Both the position numbers and the translations under genes were made by a program. Below the pieces are notes generated by a model. It worked only from the letters and a program-made list of their open reading frames with translations. It searched no databases and had not been told where the DNA came from. This document shows, in pieces, positions 26,153 through 34,399 of a DNA stretch of 64,000 bases. The stretch's first letter is position 1. Each line of letters starts with the position of its first letter. Source of the DNA: an uncultured Microbulbifer sp. (GTDB lineage: Bacteria > Pseudomonadota > Gammaproteobacteria > Pseudomonadales > Cellvibrionaceae); NCBI RefSeq assembly GCF_947504145.1, contig NZ_CANNGQ010000001.1:434001-498000 (forward strand), read 5' to 3'.

Positions 26153-26585
26153 GGATTTTCCCGGAAATTCTGTACATTTGTGCGCAGATTGTCAGCATCC
26201 AGCGACAGTACCTGCGGTTGGGGCGATGCCCGTGCGGCGCGGTATTGTAGCGGAATTACCGCCCTGCAGCATTATCGGGGCGGAGGTGCAGATTGGGGTG
26301 GTCTCAGGCGCTCTCCTTGCGAGCCTATACTTCCAGCGCCCAGTGTAATGTGGTATAAAGCGCGCCGCTTTGGGCGGTGCCCGGGCGAAACAAACCAAAC
26401 CGGGGCGGGAATTTTCCTTGGCCCTGAACAAACGCCGCACATATACCGGCACATTCTCCTGGGTGTCTTCATTGTCAGTTTTGATGGTGGGGATTGGTGA
26501 ATGGGGTATATGGAGGATGTAACCCGGGGAGCGATCGGCCGTTTTAGTAGTGTCCGCCGCTTCCATTTGAAAACTGAGGTTTATT
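26153..26585 (+). other. map-rpsB divergent intergenic region with rpsB leader
   Basis: 433 bases without a gene. The left part should hold the map promoter. The right part should be the rpsB 5' leader, of about 220 bases if the promoter at 26351 is used. In E. coli the rpsB leader binds S2 for feedback control, and a leader of this length fits, but I cannot confirm the S2-binding fold by eye. A GC-rich hairpin (GCGCCGC with GCGGTGC, near 26361-26380) is near the predicted RNA start. Confidence 0.45.
26351..26359 (+). promoter_or_regulatory. Candidate extended -10 promoter for rpsB
   Basis: TGGTATAAA matches an extended -10 (TGnTATAAT). The hexamer at 17 bases is TTCCAG, a weak -35, which the extended -10 could offset. 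The predicted RNA start is near 26366, giving a leader of about 220 bases. Confidence 0.45.
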
Positions 26586-27332
26586 ATGCCGCAAGTCAGC
26601 ATGCGCGATATGCTGCAGGCTGGTGTCCACTTTGGTCACCAGACCCGCTACTGGAACCCTAAGATGGGTCAATTCATCTTTGGTGCCCGTAACAAGATCC
26701 ACATCATCAACCTGGAGCACACTGTTCCGGCCTTCAATGAAGCTCTGCAAGTCGTCAAAGGCATGGCAGCGCAGAAGAAGAAAGTTCTTTTCGTTGGCAC
26801 CAAGCGCGCTGCGCAGAAGTCCATCAAAGAGCAGGCCGAGCGTGCAGGTCAGCCTTACGTCAGCAACCGCTGGCTGGGTGGTATGCTCACCAACTACAAA
26901 ACCATCCGCGCTTCCATCCGACGTTACCGCGAACTCGAAGCCCAGTCCCTGGACGGCACCTTCGAAAAGCTGACCAAGAAAGAAGCTCTGATGCGTACTC
27001 GCACCATGGATAAGCTCGAGCGCTCCATCGGTGGTATCAAAGACATGGGTGGCCTGCCCGACGCGCTGTTCGTGATCGACGTTGAGCACGAGCGCATCGC
27101 TATTCAGGAAGCCAACAAGCTGGGTATCCCGGTTATTGGTATCGTTGATACCAATAGCAGCCCTGAAGGCGTTGACTACGTAATCCCCGGCAACGATGAC
27201 GCCATTCGCGCCATCAAGCTGTACACCACTGCGGTGGCCGACGCCGTTGTGGCCGGTACCTCCGAAGCGGGCGGTGCTGCGCAGAGCGAATACGTAGAAG
27301 CAAGCGACGATCAGGCTGCTGCTGACTCTTGA
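26586..27332 (+). CDS. rpsB: 30S ribosomal protein S2
   Basis: Small-subunit protein bound late to the 30S neck. It has 248 residues, the normal size. It opens with [26 protein letters not shown] and carries [15 protein letters not shown], plus the [14 protein letters not shown] and [19 protein letters not shown] signatures. The ATG at 26586 follows GAGG. It is the first gene of rpsB-tsf, with a strong hairpin plus T-tract between the two. The extra C-terminal residues are an acidic Ala-rich tail. Confidence 0.98.
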   Translation: MPQVSMRDMLQAGVHFGHQTRYWNPKMGQFIFGARNKIHIINLEHTVPAFNEALQVVKGMAAQKKKVLFVGTKRAAQKSIKEQAERAGQPYVSNRWLGGMLTNYKTIRASIRRYRELEAQSLDGTFEKLTKKEALMRTRTMDKLERSIGGIKDMGGLPDALFVIDVEHERIAIQEANKLGIPVIGIVDTNSSPEGVDYVIPGNDDAIRAIKLYTTAVADAVVAGTSEAGGAAQSEYVEASDDQAAADS

Positions 27333-27391
27333 TTATTGAGTCATAGCCGCAGGCTACTGGCGGTGTAACATTATTGAGTTACGCTGCAGGG

Positions 27392-27425
27392 AAAAGGGGC
27401 CGCTTATCCGGCCCCTTTTTTTCAA
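27392..27425 (+). terminator. Terminator/attenuator between rpsB and tsf
   Basis: AAAAGGGGCC (27392-27401) pairs with GGCCCCTTTT (27410-27419), with an 8-base loop and then further T residues. It is strong enough to stop part of the transcription from rpsB and set the S2:EF-Ts ratio. The tsf start is 40 bases further on. Confidence 0.85.
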
Positions 27426-27465
27426 ATCCATCCAAGAATTTGAATCTGAACCCGAGGATTGAATC

Positions 27466-28329
27466 ATGGCGATTACCGCGTCAATGGTAAAAGAACTGCG
27501 CGAGCGCACCGGCCTGCCGATGATGGAGTGCAAAAAAGCACTGACCGAGGCCGATGGTGATATCGAAAAAGCGATTGAAGATCTGCGTAAGGCCTCCGGC
27601 CTGAAAGCGGCTAAAAAAGCTGGCCGCACCGCTGCCGATGGCGTTGTTGCCGCCAAGGTTGCCGAAGATGGCAGCTACGGTGTTCTGGTAGAAGTGAACT
27701 CCGAGACCGATTTCGTAGCGCGTGACGAAGGTTTCAAGGCGTTTGTTGCCAAGGTTGTTGATAAGGCGTTTGCCGATCGTCAGGTAGATGTTGCTGCACT
27801 GATGGAAGGCGAGCTGGAAGAAGCGCGTGAAGCGCTGGTACAGAAAATCGGTGAGAACATCGGCGTGCGTCGTGTTCAGCTGGTTGAAGCCCCGGTGGTC
27901 GGTGCCTACGTACACTCCAACAACCGTATTGCGGCAATTGTTGCCCTGAGCGGTGGCGATGCGGAAACCGCACGCGACGTGGCCATGCACGTAACTGCGG
28001 TCAACCCGCAGGTTGTCAAGCCGGAAGATATGCCGGCAGACGTGCTGGAGAAGGAAAAGGACATCATCAAGGCGCAGCCGGATATGGAAGGCAAGCCTGC
28101 TGAGATCGTCGAGAAGATGATGGGCGGCCGCATCAAGAAGTTCCTCAAGGAAAACAGCCTGGTGGAACAGCCTTTCGTTAAGAACCCGGACGTCTCCATT
28201 GGTAAGCTGGTTAAGGATGCCGGTGGTGATGTATCCAACTTCGTGCGTTTCGAAGTGGGTGAAGGTATTGAGAAGGAAGAGGTGGACTTTGCAGCAGAAG
28301 TGGCTGCACAGGTTAAATCCAGCTCTTGA
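27466..28329 (+). CDS. tsf: Elongation factor Ts
   Basis: Nucleotide exchange factor for EF-Tu. It has 287 residues. The N-terminal UBA-like domain begins [26 protein letters not shown]. The EF-Tu-contacting [10 protein letters not shown] motif lies near 80, and two dimerisation/core domains follow. The ATG at 27466 is preceded by a GAGGA-type site. It is the second gene of the rpsB operon. A stem without a U-tract follows at 28369-28412. Confidence 0.98.
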   Translation: MAITASMVKELRERTGLPMMECKKALTEADGDIEKAIEDLRKASGLKAAKKAGRTAADGVVAAKVAEDGSYGVLVEVNSETDFVARDEGFKAFVAKVVDKAFADRQVDVAALMEGELEEAREALVQKIGENIGVRRVQLVEAPVVGAYVHSNNRIAAIVALSGGDAETARDVAMHVTAVNPQVVKPEDMPADVLEKEKDIIKAQPDMEGKPAEIVEKMMGGRIKKFLKENSLVEQPFVKNPDVSIGKLVKDAGGDVSNFVRFEVGEGIEKEEVDFAAEVAAQVKSSS

Positions 28330-28368
28330 TGCCTGTTTTGCCAGTGGCCTTGTGCCGCTGGCGTCAGC

Positions 28369-28412
28369 GGGGTGCTCCCGGGGTGTTCATCAGAATACTG
28401 CCGGGGCACCCC
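28369..28412 (+). other. Long hairpin downstream of tsf
   Basis: GGGGTGC (28369-28375) pairs with GCACCCC (28406-28412). The pairing continues with CCCGG (28377-28381) against CCGGG (28401-28405), past one bulged T, around a 19-base loop. No T-tract follows, so it may be an mRNA-end stabiliser or a Rho-dependent stop rather than an intrinsic terminator. Confidence 0.5.
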
Positions 28413-28466
28413 GTTGTAGTATCTGGCTTGCGCACATCCTTGTGTTCATAATTTGAGCAGTTGGGT

Positions 28467-28578
28467 GGAGGGCAGGGCCGAATATAGAGTTAATGAGCCC
28501 TCCTGAGCGGCGGGGCCATAGGTATAGCGCCGAATTTGTTGTAATGTTCGGCGGGCGCAAACTGGAATGCCGTTTGCG
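28467..28578 (+). promoter_or_regulatory. Three-hairpin leader before pyrH
   Basis: Three successive stems precede pyrH: GGAGGGC (28467-28473) with GCCCTCC (28497-28503); CGCCGAA (28528-28534) with TTCGGCG (28547-28553); and CGCAAAC (28556-28562) with GTTTGCG (28572-28578). The pyrH ribosome site lies at about 28609-28620. The order of stems suggests a structured 5' leader; no known riboswitch is recognised. Confidence 0.45.
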
Positions 28579-28620
28579 TCTCAACACAGAATTTAGCCCG
28601 TGACAGTTGAGGAACAAGGG

Positions 28621-29358
28621 ATGCCAGGTATTAAAGACCGTAAGTACAAGCGAATCCTGTTAAAGCTCAGCGGAGAGGAGCTGATGGGCGAGCAGGGGTT
28701 TGGTATCAGCCCCAAAGTGCTGGATAAAATGGCCCTTGAAATTGGCCAGTTGGTGGGAATTGGAGTCCAGGTTGGCCTGGTGGTCGGCGGCGGCAACCTG
28801 TTCCGCGGCGCGGCCCTGAATGCGGCCGGCCTTGACCGGGTTACCGGTGACCACATGGGCATGCTGGCCACCGTAATGAATGCGCTAGCACTGCGTGACG
28901 CGCTTGAGCGCTCCAACATCTCCTCCCGGGTCATGTCCGCGATCCAGATGAGCGGCATCGTGGATCACTACGATCGCCGTGCCGCTATCCGTTACCTGGA
29001 GCGGGGAGAAGTATTGATTTTTGCCGCCGGTACCGGCAATCCGTTTTTCACCACCGATTCCGCTGCCTGCCTGCGCGGTATCGAGATTGAAGCGGAGATG
29101 GTACTGAAGGCGACCAAAGTAGACGGTGTTTACTCCGCGGATCCGGTGCTGGTGCCGGATGCTACCCGCTACGACCAACTTACTTACGACGAGGTTCTGG
29201 ATAAGAAGCTCGGCGTAATGGATCTAACCGCAATCTGCCTCTGCCGCGAGCACAACATGCCGGTGCGGGTTTTCCGGATGGATAAGACCGGCGCACTGCT
29301 GAATATCGTTGTGGGTGGTGAAGAGGGCACACTTATTGAAGAGGATGTGAATCAGTGA
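28621..29358 (+). CDS. pyrH: UMP kinase
   Basis: Phosphorylates UMP to UDP with ATP; hexameric amino-acid-kinase fold. It has 245 residues from the ATG at 28621 (ribosome site GAGGAACAAGGG); a GTG seven codons earlier is less likely. Motifs are [39 protein letters not shown], and [15 protein letters not shown] near the UTP-effector region. The stop overlaps the GTG start of frr by 4 bases. A structured leader of about 200 bases separates it from tsf. Confidence 0.97.
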   Translation: MPGIKDRKYKRILLKLSGEELMGEQGFGISPKVLDKMALEIGQLVGIGVQVGLVVGGGNLFRGAALNAAGLDRVTGDHMGMLATVMNALALRDALERSNISSRVMSAIQMSGIVDHYDRRAAIRYLERGEVLIFAAGTGNPFFTTDSAACLRGIEIEAEMVLKATKVDGVYSADPVLVPDATRYDQLTYDEVLDKKLGVMDLTAICLCREHNMPVRVFRMDKTGALLNIVVGGEEGTLIEEDVNQ

Positions 29359-29912
29359 TTGACGATATCAAGAAAGGCGCGGAACAGCGTATGAAGAAGG
29401 CCCTGGATGCACTGGGTACCAACTTCAATAAAATCCGCACTGGCCGTGCGCACCCGAGTATTCTCGATGGTATCCAGGTTTCCTACTACGGTTCCGATGC
29501 GCCGCTTTCCCAGGTGGCCAACGTCAACGTGGAAGATGCGCGCACCCTGTCGGTGACGCCCTGGGAAAAGAACCTGGTGCCCGACATCGAAAAGGCCATC
29601 ATGAAGTCGGATCTCGGTTTGAACCCGAGCACAGCGGGTGCGGTAATCCGTATTCCGATGCCGATGCTCACCGAGGAAACCCGTAAAAACTTCATCAAGC
29701 AGGCCAAAGGCGAGGCAGAGAACGCGCGGGTATCTATTCGCAACAACCGCCGCGACGCACTGGCCGAAGTGAAGGCGCTGACCAAAGACAAGGAAATCTC
29801 TGAGGACGACGAGCGTCGTGCGGCGGACGAGATCCAGAAGCTGACGGACAAATACGTAGCTGAAGTGGAAAAAGCACTGTCGGCAAAAGAAAAAGACCTG
29901 ATGGAAATCTGA
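29355..29912 (+). CDS. frr: Ribosome recycling factor
   Basis: Splits post-termination ribosomes together with EF-G. It has 185 residues, exactly the usual size. It carries [25 protein letters not shown]-type N-terminal helix sequence and the [19 protein letters not shown] and [26 protein letters not shown] signatures. The start is GTG at 29355 inside the pyrH stop (GTGA). Its own stop shares one base with the uppS start, so the three genes are translationally coupled. Confidence 0.98.
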   Translation: MIDDIKKGAEQRMKKALDALGTNFNKIRTGRAHPSILDGIQVSYYGSDAPLSQVANVNVEDARTLSVTPWEKNLVPDIEKAIMKSDLGLNPSTAGAVIRIPMPMLTEETRKNFIKQAKGEAENARVSIRNNRRDALAEVKALTKDKEISEDDERRAADEIQKLTDKYVAEVEKALSAKEKDLMEI

Positions 29913-30673
29913 TGTCTACAGGTGGTACCGGTGAGACAGGGTTTGAGCGGTTGGGACCTCGCCATGTTGCCATCATCATGGATGGCAACGGTCGTTGGGC
30001 CGCACGCCGTGGACTGTCTCCCTCCGCTGGCCACAAGGCCGGGGTCGAACGGATTCGCGATCTGATTGAGGCTTGCAAGGAGCGCCATATTGAGGTGCTT
30101 ACGCTGTTCGCCTTTTCCAGTGAAAACTGGCAGCGCCCGCCCAAGGAAGTGGAACTGTTGATGACGCTGTTCCACTCCTACTTGCGTCGCGAGGCGCGCA
30201 AGATGCGGGAGCAGGGTGTACGCCTGCGGGTGATTGGTCGCCGGGACCGCTTTTCGCCGCGGTTGCAGCGGGCCATTGTGGAGGCCGAAGAGCTGACCCG
30301 CGATGGCGCAAGCGGTACGCTCGTGATTGCTGCGGATTACGGCGGTCAATGGGATATCGCCCAGGCAGCCCGCGCGCTGGCCGAAGAGGTGGCTAGGGGC
30401 GAGCGCTCCGTAGAGTCCATCGATGACGCGGCCTTGGGTGAGCGTGTGCAGTTGGCGGACCTGCCGCCGGTTGATCTGTTGATTCGCTCCAGTGGCGAGC
30501 AACGCATCAGTAATTTCATACTCTGGCAAGCCGCCTACAGTGAGTTTTATTTTACTGAAACCCTGTGGCCGGATTTTGATACACAGGCGCTGGACGAAGC
30601 GCTGAAAGCATACCAGCGGCGTGATCGCCGCTATGGTGGGCGCAGTCAGGACGGCCTGGAGGCGCAGGCCTGA
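29912..30673 (+). CDS. uppS: Undecaprenyl diphosphate synthase
   Basis: Cis-prenyltransferase that makes the C55 carrier lipid for peptidoglycan and O-antigen. It has 253 residues. The diphosphate-binding motif HVAIIMDGNGRWAARRGL (about 18-35) contains the catalytic Asp. LTLFAFSSENWQRP, the ADYGGQWDIAQAARAL segment and the C-terminal DLLIRSSGEQRISNFILWQAAYSEFYF are typical. The ATG at 29912 overlaps the frr stop. It is followed by cdsA, the normal order. Confidence 0.97.
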   Translation: MSTGGTGETGFERLGPRHVAIIMDGNGRWAARRGLSPSAGHKAGVERIRDLIEACKERHIEVLTLFAFSSENWQRPPKEVELLMTLFHSYLRREARKMREQGVRLRVIGRRDRFSPRLQRAIVEAEELTRDGASGTLVIAADYGGQWDIAQAARALAEEVARGERSVESIDDAALGERVQLADLPPVDLLIRSSGEQRISNFILWQAAYSEFYFTETLWPDFDTQALDEALKAYQRRDRRYGGRSQDGLEAQA

Positions 30674-30749
30674 GGGCCGGGGTGAATCTATCCCGGCCGA
30701 ATTCTCGGATGCGGCCGGTCACCAGAATAAATTGATCAAGGGTTTAACG

Positions 30750-31595
30750 GTGCTAAAACAACGAATAATTACCGCGCTGGTGTTGGTGGCTCTTTTTCTG
30801 GGGCTGCTGTTCTGGGTGCCACTGCAATGGTTCGCCATTGCCATTGCTGGTGTCATACTTCTCGGTGGCTGGGAATGGGCCAATCTGTCCAACCTGAATC
30901 GCGCTCTGCGGTTCGTATTCCTTGCGGCGTTGGGTGCTGCACTGGTCGGCACCGCGCGCTACGTCTTCGATTTCGATTTCTCCAACCCCGATACTGACCG
31001 CGCCCGCCAGATTCTGGCGGTTGCCTGTGGCTGGTGGGCGCTGGCTTTTTTGTGGGTGCAGGGATATCCCGCCAGCGCCATGCTGTGGGGGAATCGCTGG
31101 GCACGCGGCCTGATAGGCCTTGTGGTGCTGGTGCCCGCCTGGCTTTCAGTCGTCATCTTGCAGGGGCTGGATCACGGTGCCTGGTTGGTGCTGTTTGTGG
31201 TGGCGGTAGTGGTTGCCGCGGATGTGGGTGCCTATTTTGTCGGGCGCAAATTTGGCAAGCACAAGCTGGCGCGGGAAGTGAGCCCTGGCAAATCCTGGGA
31301 GGGGTTCTTTGGCGGCCTGGCCGCCTGTCTGGTGTTGGCGCTGGGGGTGTCCATCGCCTTTGACCTGCCCACTAAAAACACGATTCTGTTTACCTTCGGG
31401 GTTCTGGTTACCGCGCTGGCGTCGGTGATCGGGGACCTGGTCGAGAGTATGTTCAAGCGCCATCGGGGTATCAAAGACAGCAGTCGTATTCTGCCGGGAC
31501 ACGGCGGTATTCTCGATCGTCTGGACAGTCTTACAGCGGCGCTGCCGGTATTTACCATGGCGGCCCTGGCCAGTGAACTTCCCAAGTATCTGTAA
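30750..31595 (+). CDS. cdsA: Phosphatidate cytidylyltransferase (CDP-diglyceride synthase)
   Basis: Integral membrane enzyme that makes CDP-diacylglycerol for all phospholipids. It has 281 residues from GTG 30750, with AAGGG at 30738-30742; an earlier frame start overlaps uppS and is rejected. Seven or eight hydrophobic helices begin LKQRIITALVLVALFLGLLF. The family signature SVIGDLVESMFKRHRGIKDSSRILPGHGG-type segment lies near the C-terminus, and KFGKHKLAREVSPGKSWEG in the last third. It lies between uppS and dxr. Confidence 0.95.
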   Translation: MLKQRIITALVLVALFLGLLFWVPLQWFAIAIAGVILLGGWEWANLSNLNRALRFVFLAALGAALVGTARYVFDFDFSNPDTDRARQILAVACGWWALAFLWVQGYPASAMLWGNRWARGLIGLVVLVPAWLSVVILQGLDHGAWLVLFVVAVVVAADVGAYFVGRKFGKHKLAREVSPGKSWEGFFGGLAACLVLALGVSIAFDLPTKNTILFTFGVLVTALASVIGDLVESMFKRHRGIKDSSRILPGHGGILDRLDSLTAALPVFTMAALASELPKYL

Positions 31596-31647
31596 ACCGG
31601 GCGCTTTGTCTGTGGATCGCCCAGCTCGCGAGTCGTTAACGAAAATT

Positions 31648-31685
31648 GGCCCCGCCACCGGTTTTCCCCGGTGTGCCGGTGGGGC
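31648..31685 (+). other. Alternative hairpins between cdsA and dxr
   Basis: CACCGG (31656-31661) can pair with CCGGTG (31668-31673). Alternatively CCACCGG (31655-31661) can pair with CCGGTGG (31676-31682), with GGCCCC extending it. The two pairings exclude each other. There is no T-tract. This may tune expression between cdsA and dxr. Confidence 0.35.
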
Positions 31686-31704
31686 TCAGAGGTAGTTCGT
31701 TTTC

Positions 31705-32937
31705 ATGCATTCCTTCGCTCCACAATCTGTCTGTGTGCTCGGCTCCACCGGTTCTATCGGTGTAAGTACTCTCGATGTACTGGCTCGCCACCCGGACAGA
31801 TATTCTGTATTTGCCCTGACCGCGCGTGAGCGCGTGGAAGATCTGGCGCAGCAGTGTCGTAAATACTCGCCGCGCTACGCTGTGGTACTCGAAGAAGACA
31901 GGGCCAACGAGCTTCGGCACCTGCTTCAGGGCGAACATCTGCCCACGGAAGTGCTCTGGGGTATGGATGCACTGTGCCAGGTGGCGTCCGATTCCCGGGT
32001 TTCGGTGGTCATGGCGGCGATTGTTGGCGCGGCAGGGCTCAAGCCAACCCTCGCGGCGGTGCGCGGGGGCAAAAAGGTCCTGCTCGCGAATAAAGAATCC
32101 CTGGTTATGGCCGGGCCCCTGTTTATGGGGGCGTTGGCGGAAAGTGACGCGCAGCTGCTGCCAATCGATAGTGAGCACAATGCCATTTTCCAGTGCCTGC
32201 CGTACCCCTGTAAAACACTCGAGAGCGCAGGTGTTGAGCGCATTCTGTTGACCGGCTCCGGTGGCCCCTTTCGCACCACGCCACCTTCGGCGCTGGATTC
32301 AGTGACACCCGACGAAGCCTGCGCGCACCCCAACTGGTCCATGGGGCGTAAGATATCGGTGGATTCCGCCACCATGATGAACAAGGGGCTGGAATTCATT
32401 GAAGCCTGCTATCTTTTTCACGCCAGTCCGGCGGATATTGAAGTAGTGGTTCATCCCCAGAGTATCGTGCACTCCATGGTGCAGTACCGGGATGGCTCGC
32501 TTCTGGCACAGATGGGCAATCCGGACATGCGCACCCCAATCGCCCACGCGCTCTCGTTCCCGGATCGCATCGACAGTGGTGTTGCGGCCCTGGACCTGAT
32601 TCGCCAGGGGCGGCTCGATTTTGAAGCGCCGGATGAGGCGCGTTTTCCGTGTCTGCGACTGGCGCGGGAGGCAATGGAAGTGGGGGGAAGTGCGCCCACG
32701 GTTCTGAATGCCGCCAATGAGGTGGCCGTCGAGGCCTTCCTTAACGGCCAGTTACCGTTCACCGGGATCGCCCGGCTGATTGAAAAGGTCATGAAAACCA
32801 GCGAAGTGGTTGAACTGACAGACCTGAATGCAGTCGAACTCGCTGACCGGATCGCTCGCGAGCGGGCCTGCGACATTTTGGAAGAGTTGTACGGTGTCTC
32901 TGAAGACCAGCCGTGCCCGCAATCGAGATCAATGTAA
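31705..32937 (+). CDS. dxr: 1-Deoxy-D-xylulose 5-phosphate reductoisomerase
   Basis: Second enzyme of the MEP isoprenoid pathway; NADPH-dependent and metal-dependent. It has 410 residues. The NADPH motif is [16 protein letters not shown] at 11-26. [10 protein letters not shown] and the metal/substrate region [15 protein letters not shown], then TGSGGPFR and [15 protein letters not shown] are all present. It feeds precursors to UppS, encoded just upstream. The ATG is at 31705. It is followed 10 bases later by rseP. Confidence 0.97.
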   Translation: MHSFAPQSVCVLGSTGSIGVSTLDVLARHPDRYSVFALTARERVEDLAQQCRKYSPRYAVVLEEDRANELRHLLQGEHLPTEVLWGMDALCQVASDSRVSVVMAAIVGAAGLKPTLAAVRGGKKVLLANKESLVMAGPLFMGALAESDAQLLPIDSEHNAIFQCLPYPCKTLESAGVERILLTGSGGPFRTTPPSALDSVTPDEACAHPNWSMGRKISVDSATMMNKGLEFIEACYLFHASPADIEVVVHPQSIVHSMVQYRDGSLLAQMGNPDMRTPIAHALSFPDRIDSGVAALDLIRQGRLDFEAPDEARFPCLRLAREAMEVGGSAPTVLNAANEVAVEAFLNGQLPFTGIARLIEKVMKTSEVVELTDLNAVELADRIARERACDILEELYGVSEDQPCPQSRSM

Positions 32938-32947
32938 ACTGACCCCC

Positions 32948-34306
32948 ATGCTAGATTTCTTACAAACTGCAGTCTGGGCCCTGATTGCCCTCGGTGTGCT
33001 GGTGAGCTTTCACGAGTTCGGCCACTTTATTGTGGCGCGCTGGTGTGGGGTCAAGGTGCTGCGATTTTCCGTAGGCTTCGGCCGCCGGCTGGTGTCGCGC
33101 TACGATCGCCATGGCACCGAATTCACAATTTCCGCGATCCCCCTGGGTGGCTACGTCAAGATGCTTGACGAGCGCGAGGGGAACGTGCCGCCGGCAGAGC
33201 TGGATCAGGCCTTCAATCGCAAGAGCGTCTGGAAGCGGATGGCGATCGCCGCAGCGGGCCCCATCGCCAACTTCCTGCTGGCCATCGTGCTCTTCTGGTG
33301 TGTTTTTCTGGGTGGCACCTCCGGTGCGGTTCCTATTGTCGACAAGGTGGAGCCGGGTAGTCTCGCGGCATACGCTGGGCTGGAATCCGGCCAGGAGATT
33401 ATCGCCGTCGATGACAAGGCCACGCCCACTTGGCAGGCGCTCAATTGGCAGCTCGCCAACCGTCTGGGGGATACCGGGCATATCAAGTTCTCGGTGCGCT
33501 ACCCGGACTCCACCCTTGAATATCATATGTACGCCGATGTAGAGCGCTGGCTGGCGGGCCAGGAAGTGCCCGACCCTCTGCAGGAAATCGGTATCAAACT
33601 CTGGACGCCATCGGTAAGCATGCAGCTTGCTCAGGTGGTTCCGGGGAGCCCTGCGGAACAGGGTGGCCTGAAGGCCGGAGATGAGATTGTCGGTACTGAC
33701 GGCCAGGCGTTCGACAGTTGGGACGCCTGGACCACCTATATCAAGGCGCGCCCGGACCAGGTGTTGGACGTAAAGGTCGTGCGTGATGGTGCAGAGCAGC
33801 AGGTTTCGCTGACTCCGGATGCGGTAAAACTCGATACTGGTGAGGAAATAGGGCGCATTGGTGTTTTACCAGTGGCGACCTCCTGGCCGGAAGACCGGGT
33901 GCGTCGATACCACTACGGGGTATTGGGCGCCTTCAGCAAGGGGTTGGAAGAGACCTGGGGTAAAACGGTATTCACCCTGGAGAGCCTGAAAAAACTATTG
34001 TTCGGGCAGCTCTCAACCCGCAACTTGAGTGGCCCTATCACCATTGCTAAAGTGGCCGGCACTTCGGCGGACGCGGGCTGGCAGTCATTCCTGTCCCTGC
34101 TGGCATTGCTTAGCATCAGTCTTGGTGTGTTGAATCTGCTGCCCATCCCGGTGCTCGACGGCGGGCATCTGCTCTACTACGGTATTGAGGCCATCAAGGG
34201 CTCTCCGGTATCGGAGCGGGTACAGATGGTCGGGTTGCAGGTAGGTATGGCGATGGTGCTCGGTATCATGGCGCTGGCGTTGTACAACGATATCCTGCGC
34301 CTTTAG
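32948..34306 (+). CDS. rseP: Site-2 protease RseP
   Basis: Intramembrane zinc protease that makes the second cut in RseA to release sigma-E, and also clears signal peptides. It has 452 residues. The zinc motif HEFGH is at residues 22-26 in the first helix. Two PDZ domains follow (VEPGSLAAYAGLESGQEI and VPGSPAEQGGLKAGDEI), and the second metal-ligand motif NLLPIPVLDGGHLLYY lies near 394. The ATG at 32948 is 10 bases past dxr. It lies upstream of bamA, as in E. coli. Confidence 0.97.
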   Translation: MLDFLQTAVWALIALGVLVSFHEFGHFIVARWCGVKVLRFSVGFGRRLVSRYDRHGTEFTISAIPLGGYVKMLDEREGNVPPAELDQAFNRKSVWKRMAIAAAGPIANFLLAIVLFWCVFLGGTSGAVPIVDKVEPGSLAAYAGLESGQEIIAVDDKATPTWQALNWQLANRLGDTGHIKFSVRYPDSTLEYHMYADVERWLAGQEVPDPLQEIGIKLWTPSVSMQLAQVVPGSPAEQGGLKAGDEIVGTDGQAFDSWDAWTTYIKARPDQVLDVKVVRDGAEQQVSLTPDAVKLDTGEEIGRIGVLPVATSWPEDRVRRYHYGVLGAFSKGLEETWGKTVFTLESLKKLLFGQLSTRNLSGPITIAKVAGTSADAGWQSFLSLLALLSISLGVLNLLPIPVLDGGHLLYYGIEAIKGSPVSERVQMVGLQVGMAMVLGIMALALYNDILRL

Positions 34307-34399
34307 AGTCCAGCCCCGATCGGACGGATCGGCGCTGGCGATGTATGTACGGGCGAACGGGCCCGGTTGGAATTGCGAATAACAACTCGGAATTAGTAG

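Noticed and set aside
31574-31600. A sigma-E promoter (GAACTT) before dxr-rseP-bamA
   Set aside because: GAACTT is present near 31575, but no TCTGA-like -10 lies at the needed spacing.
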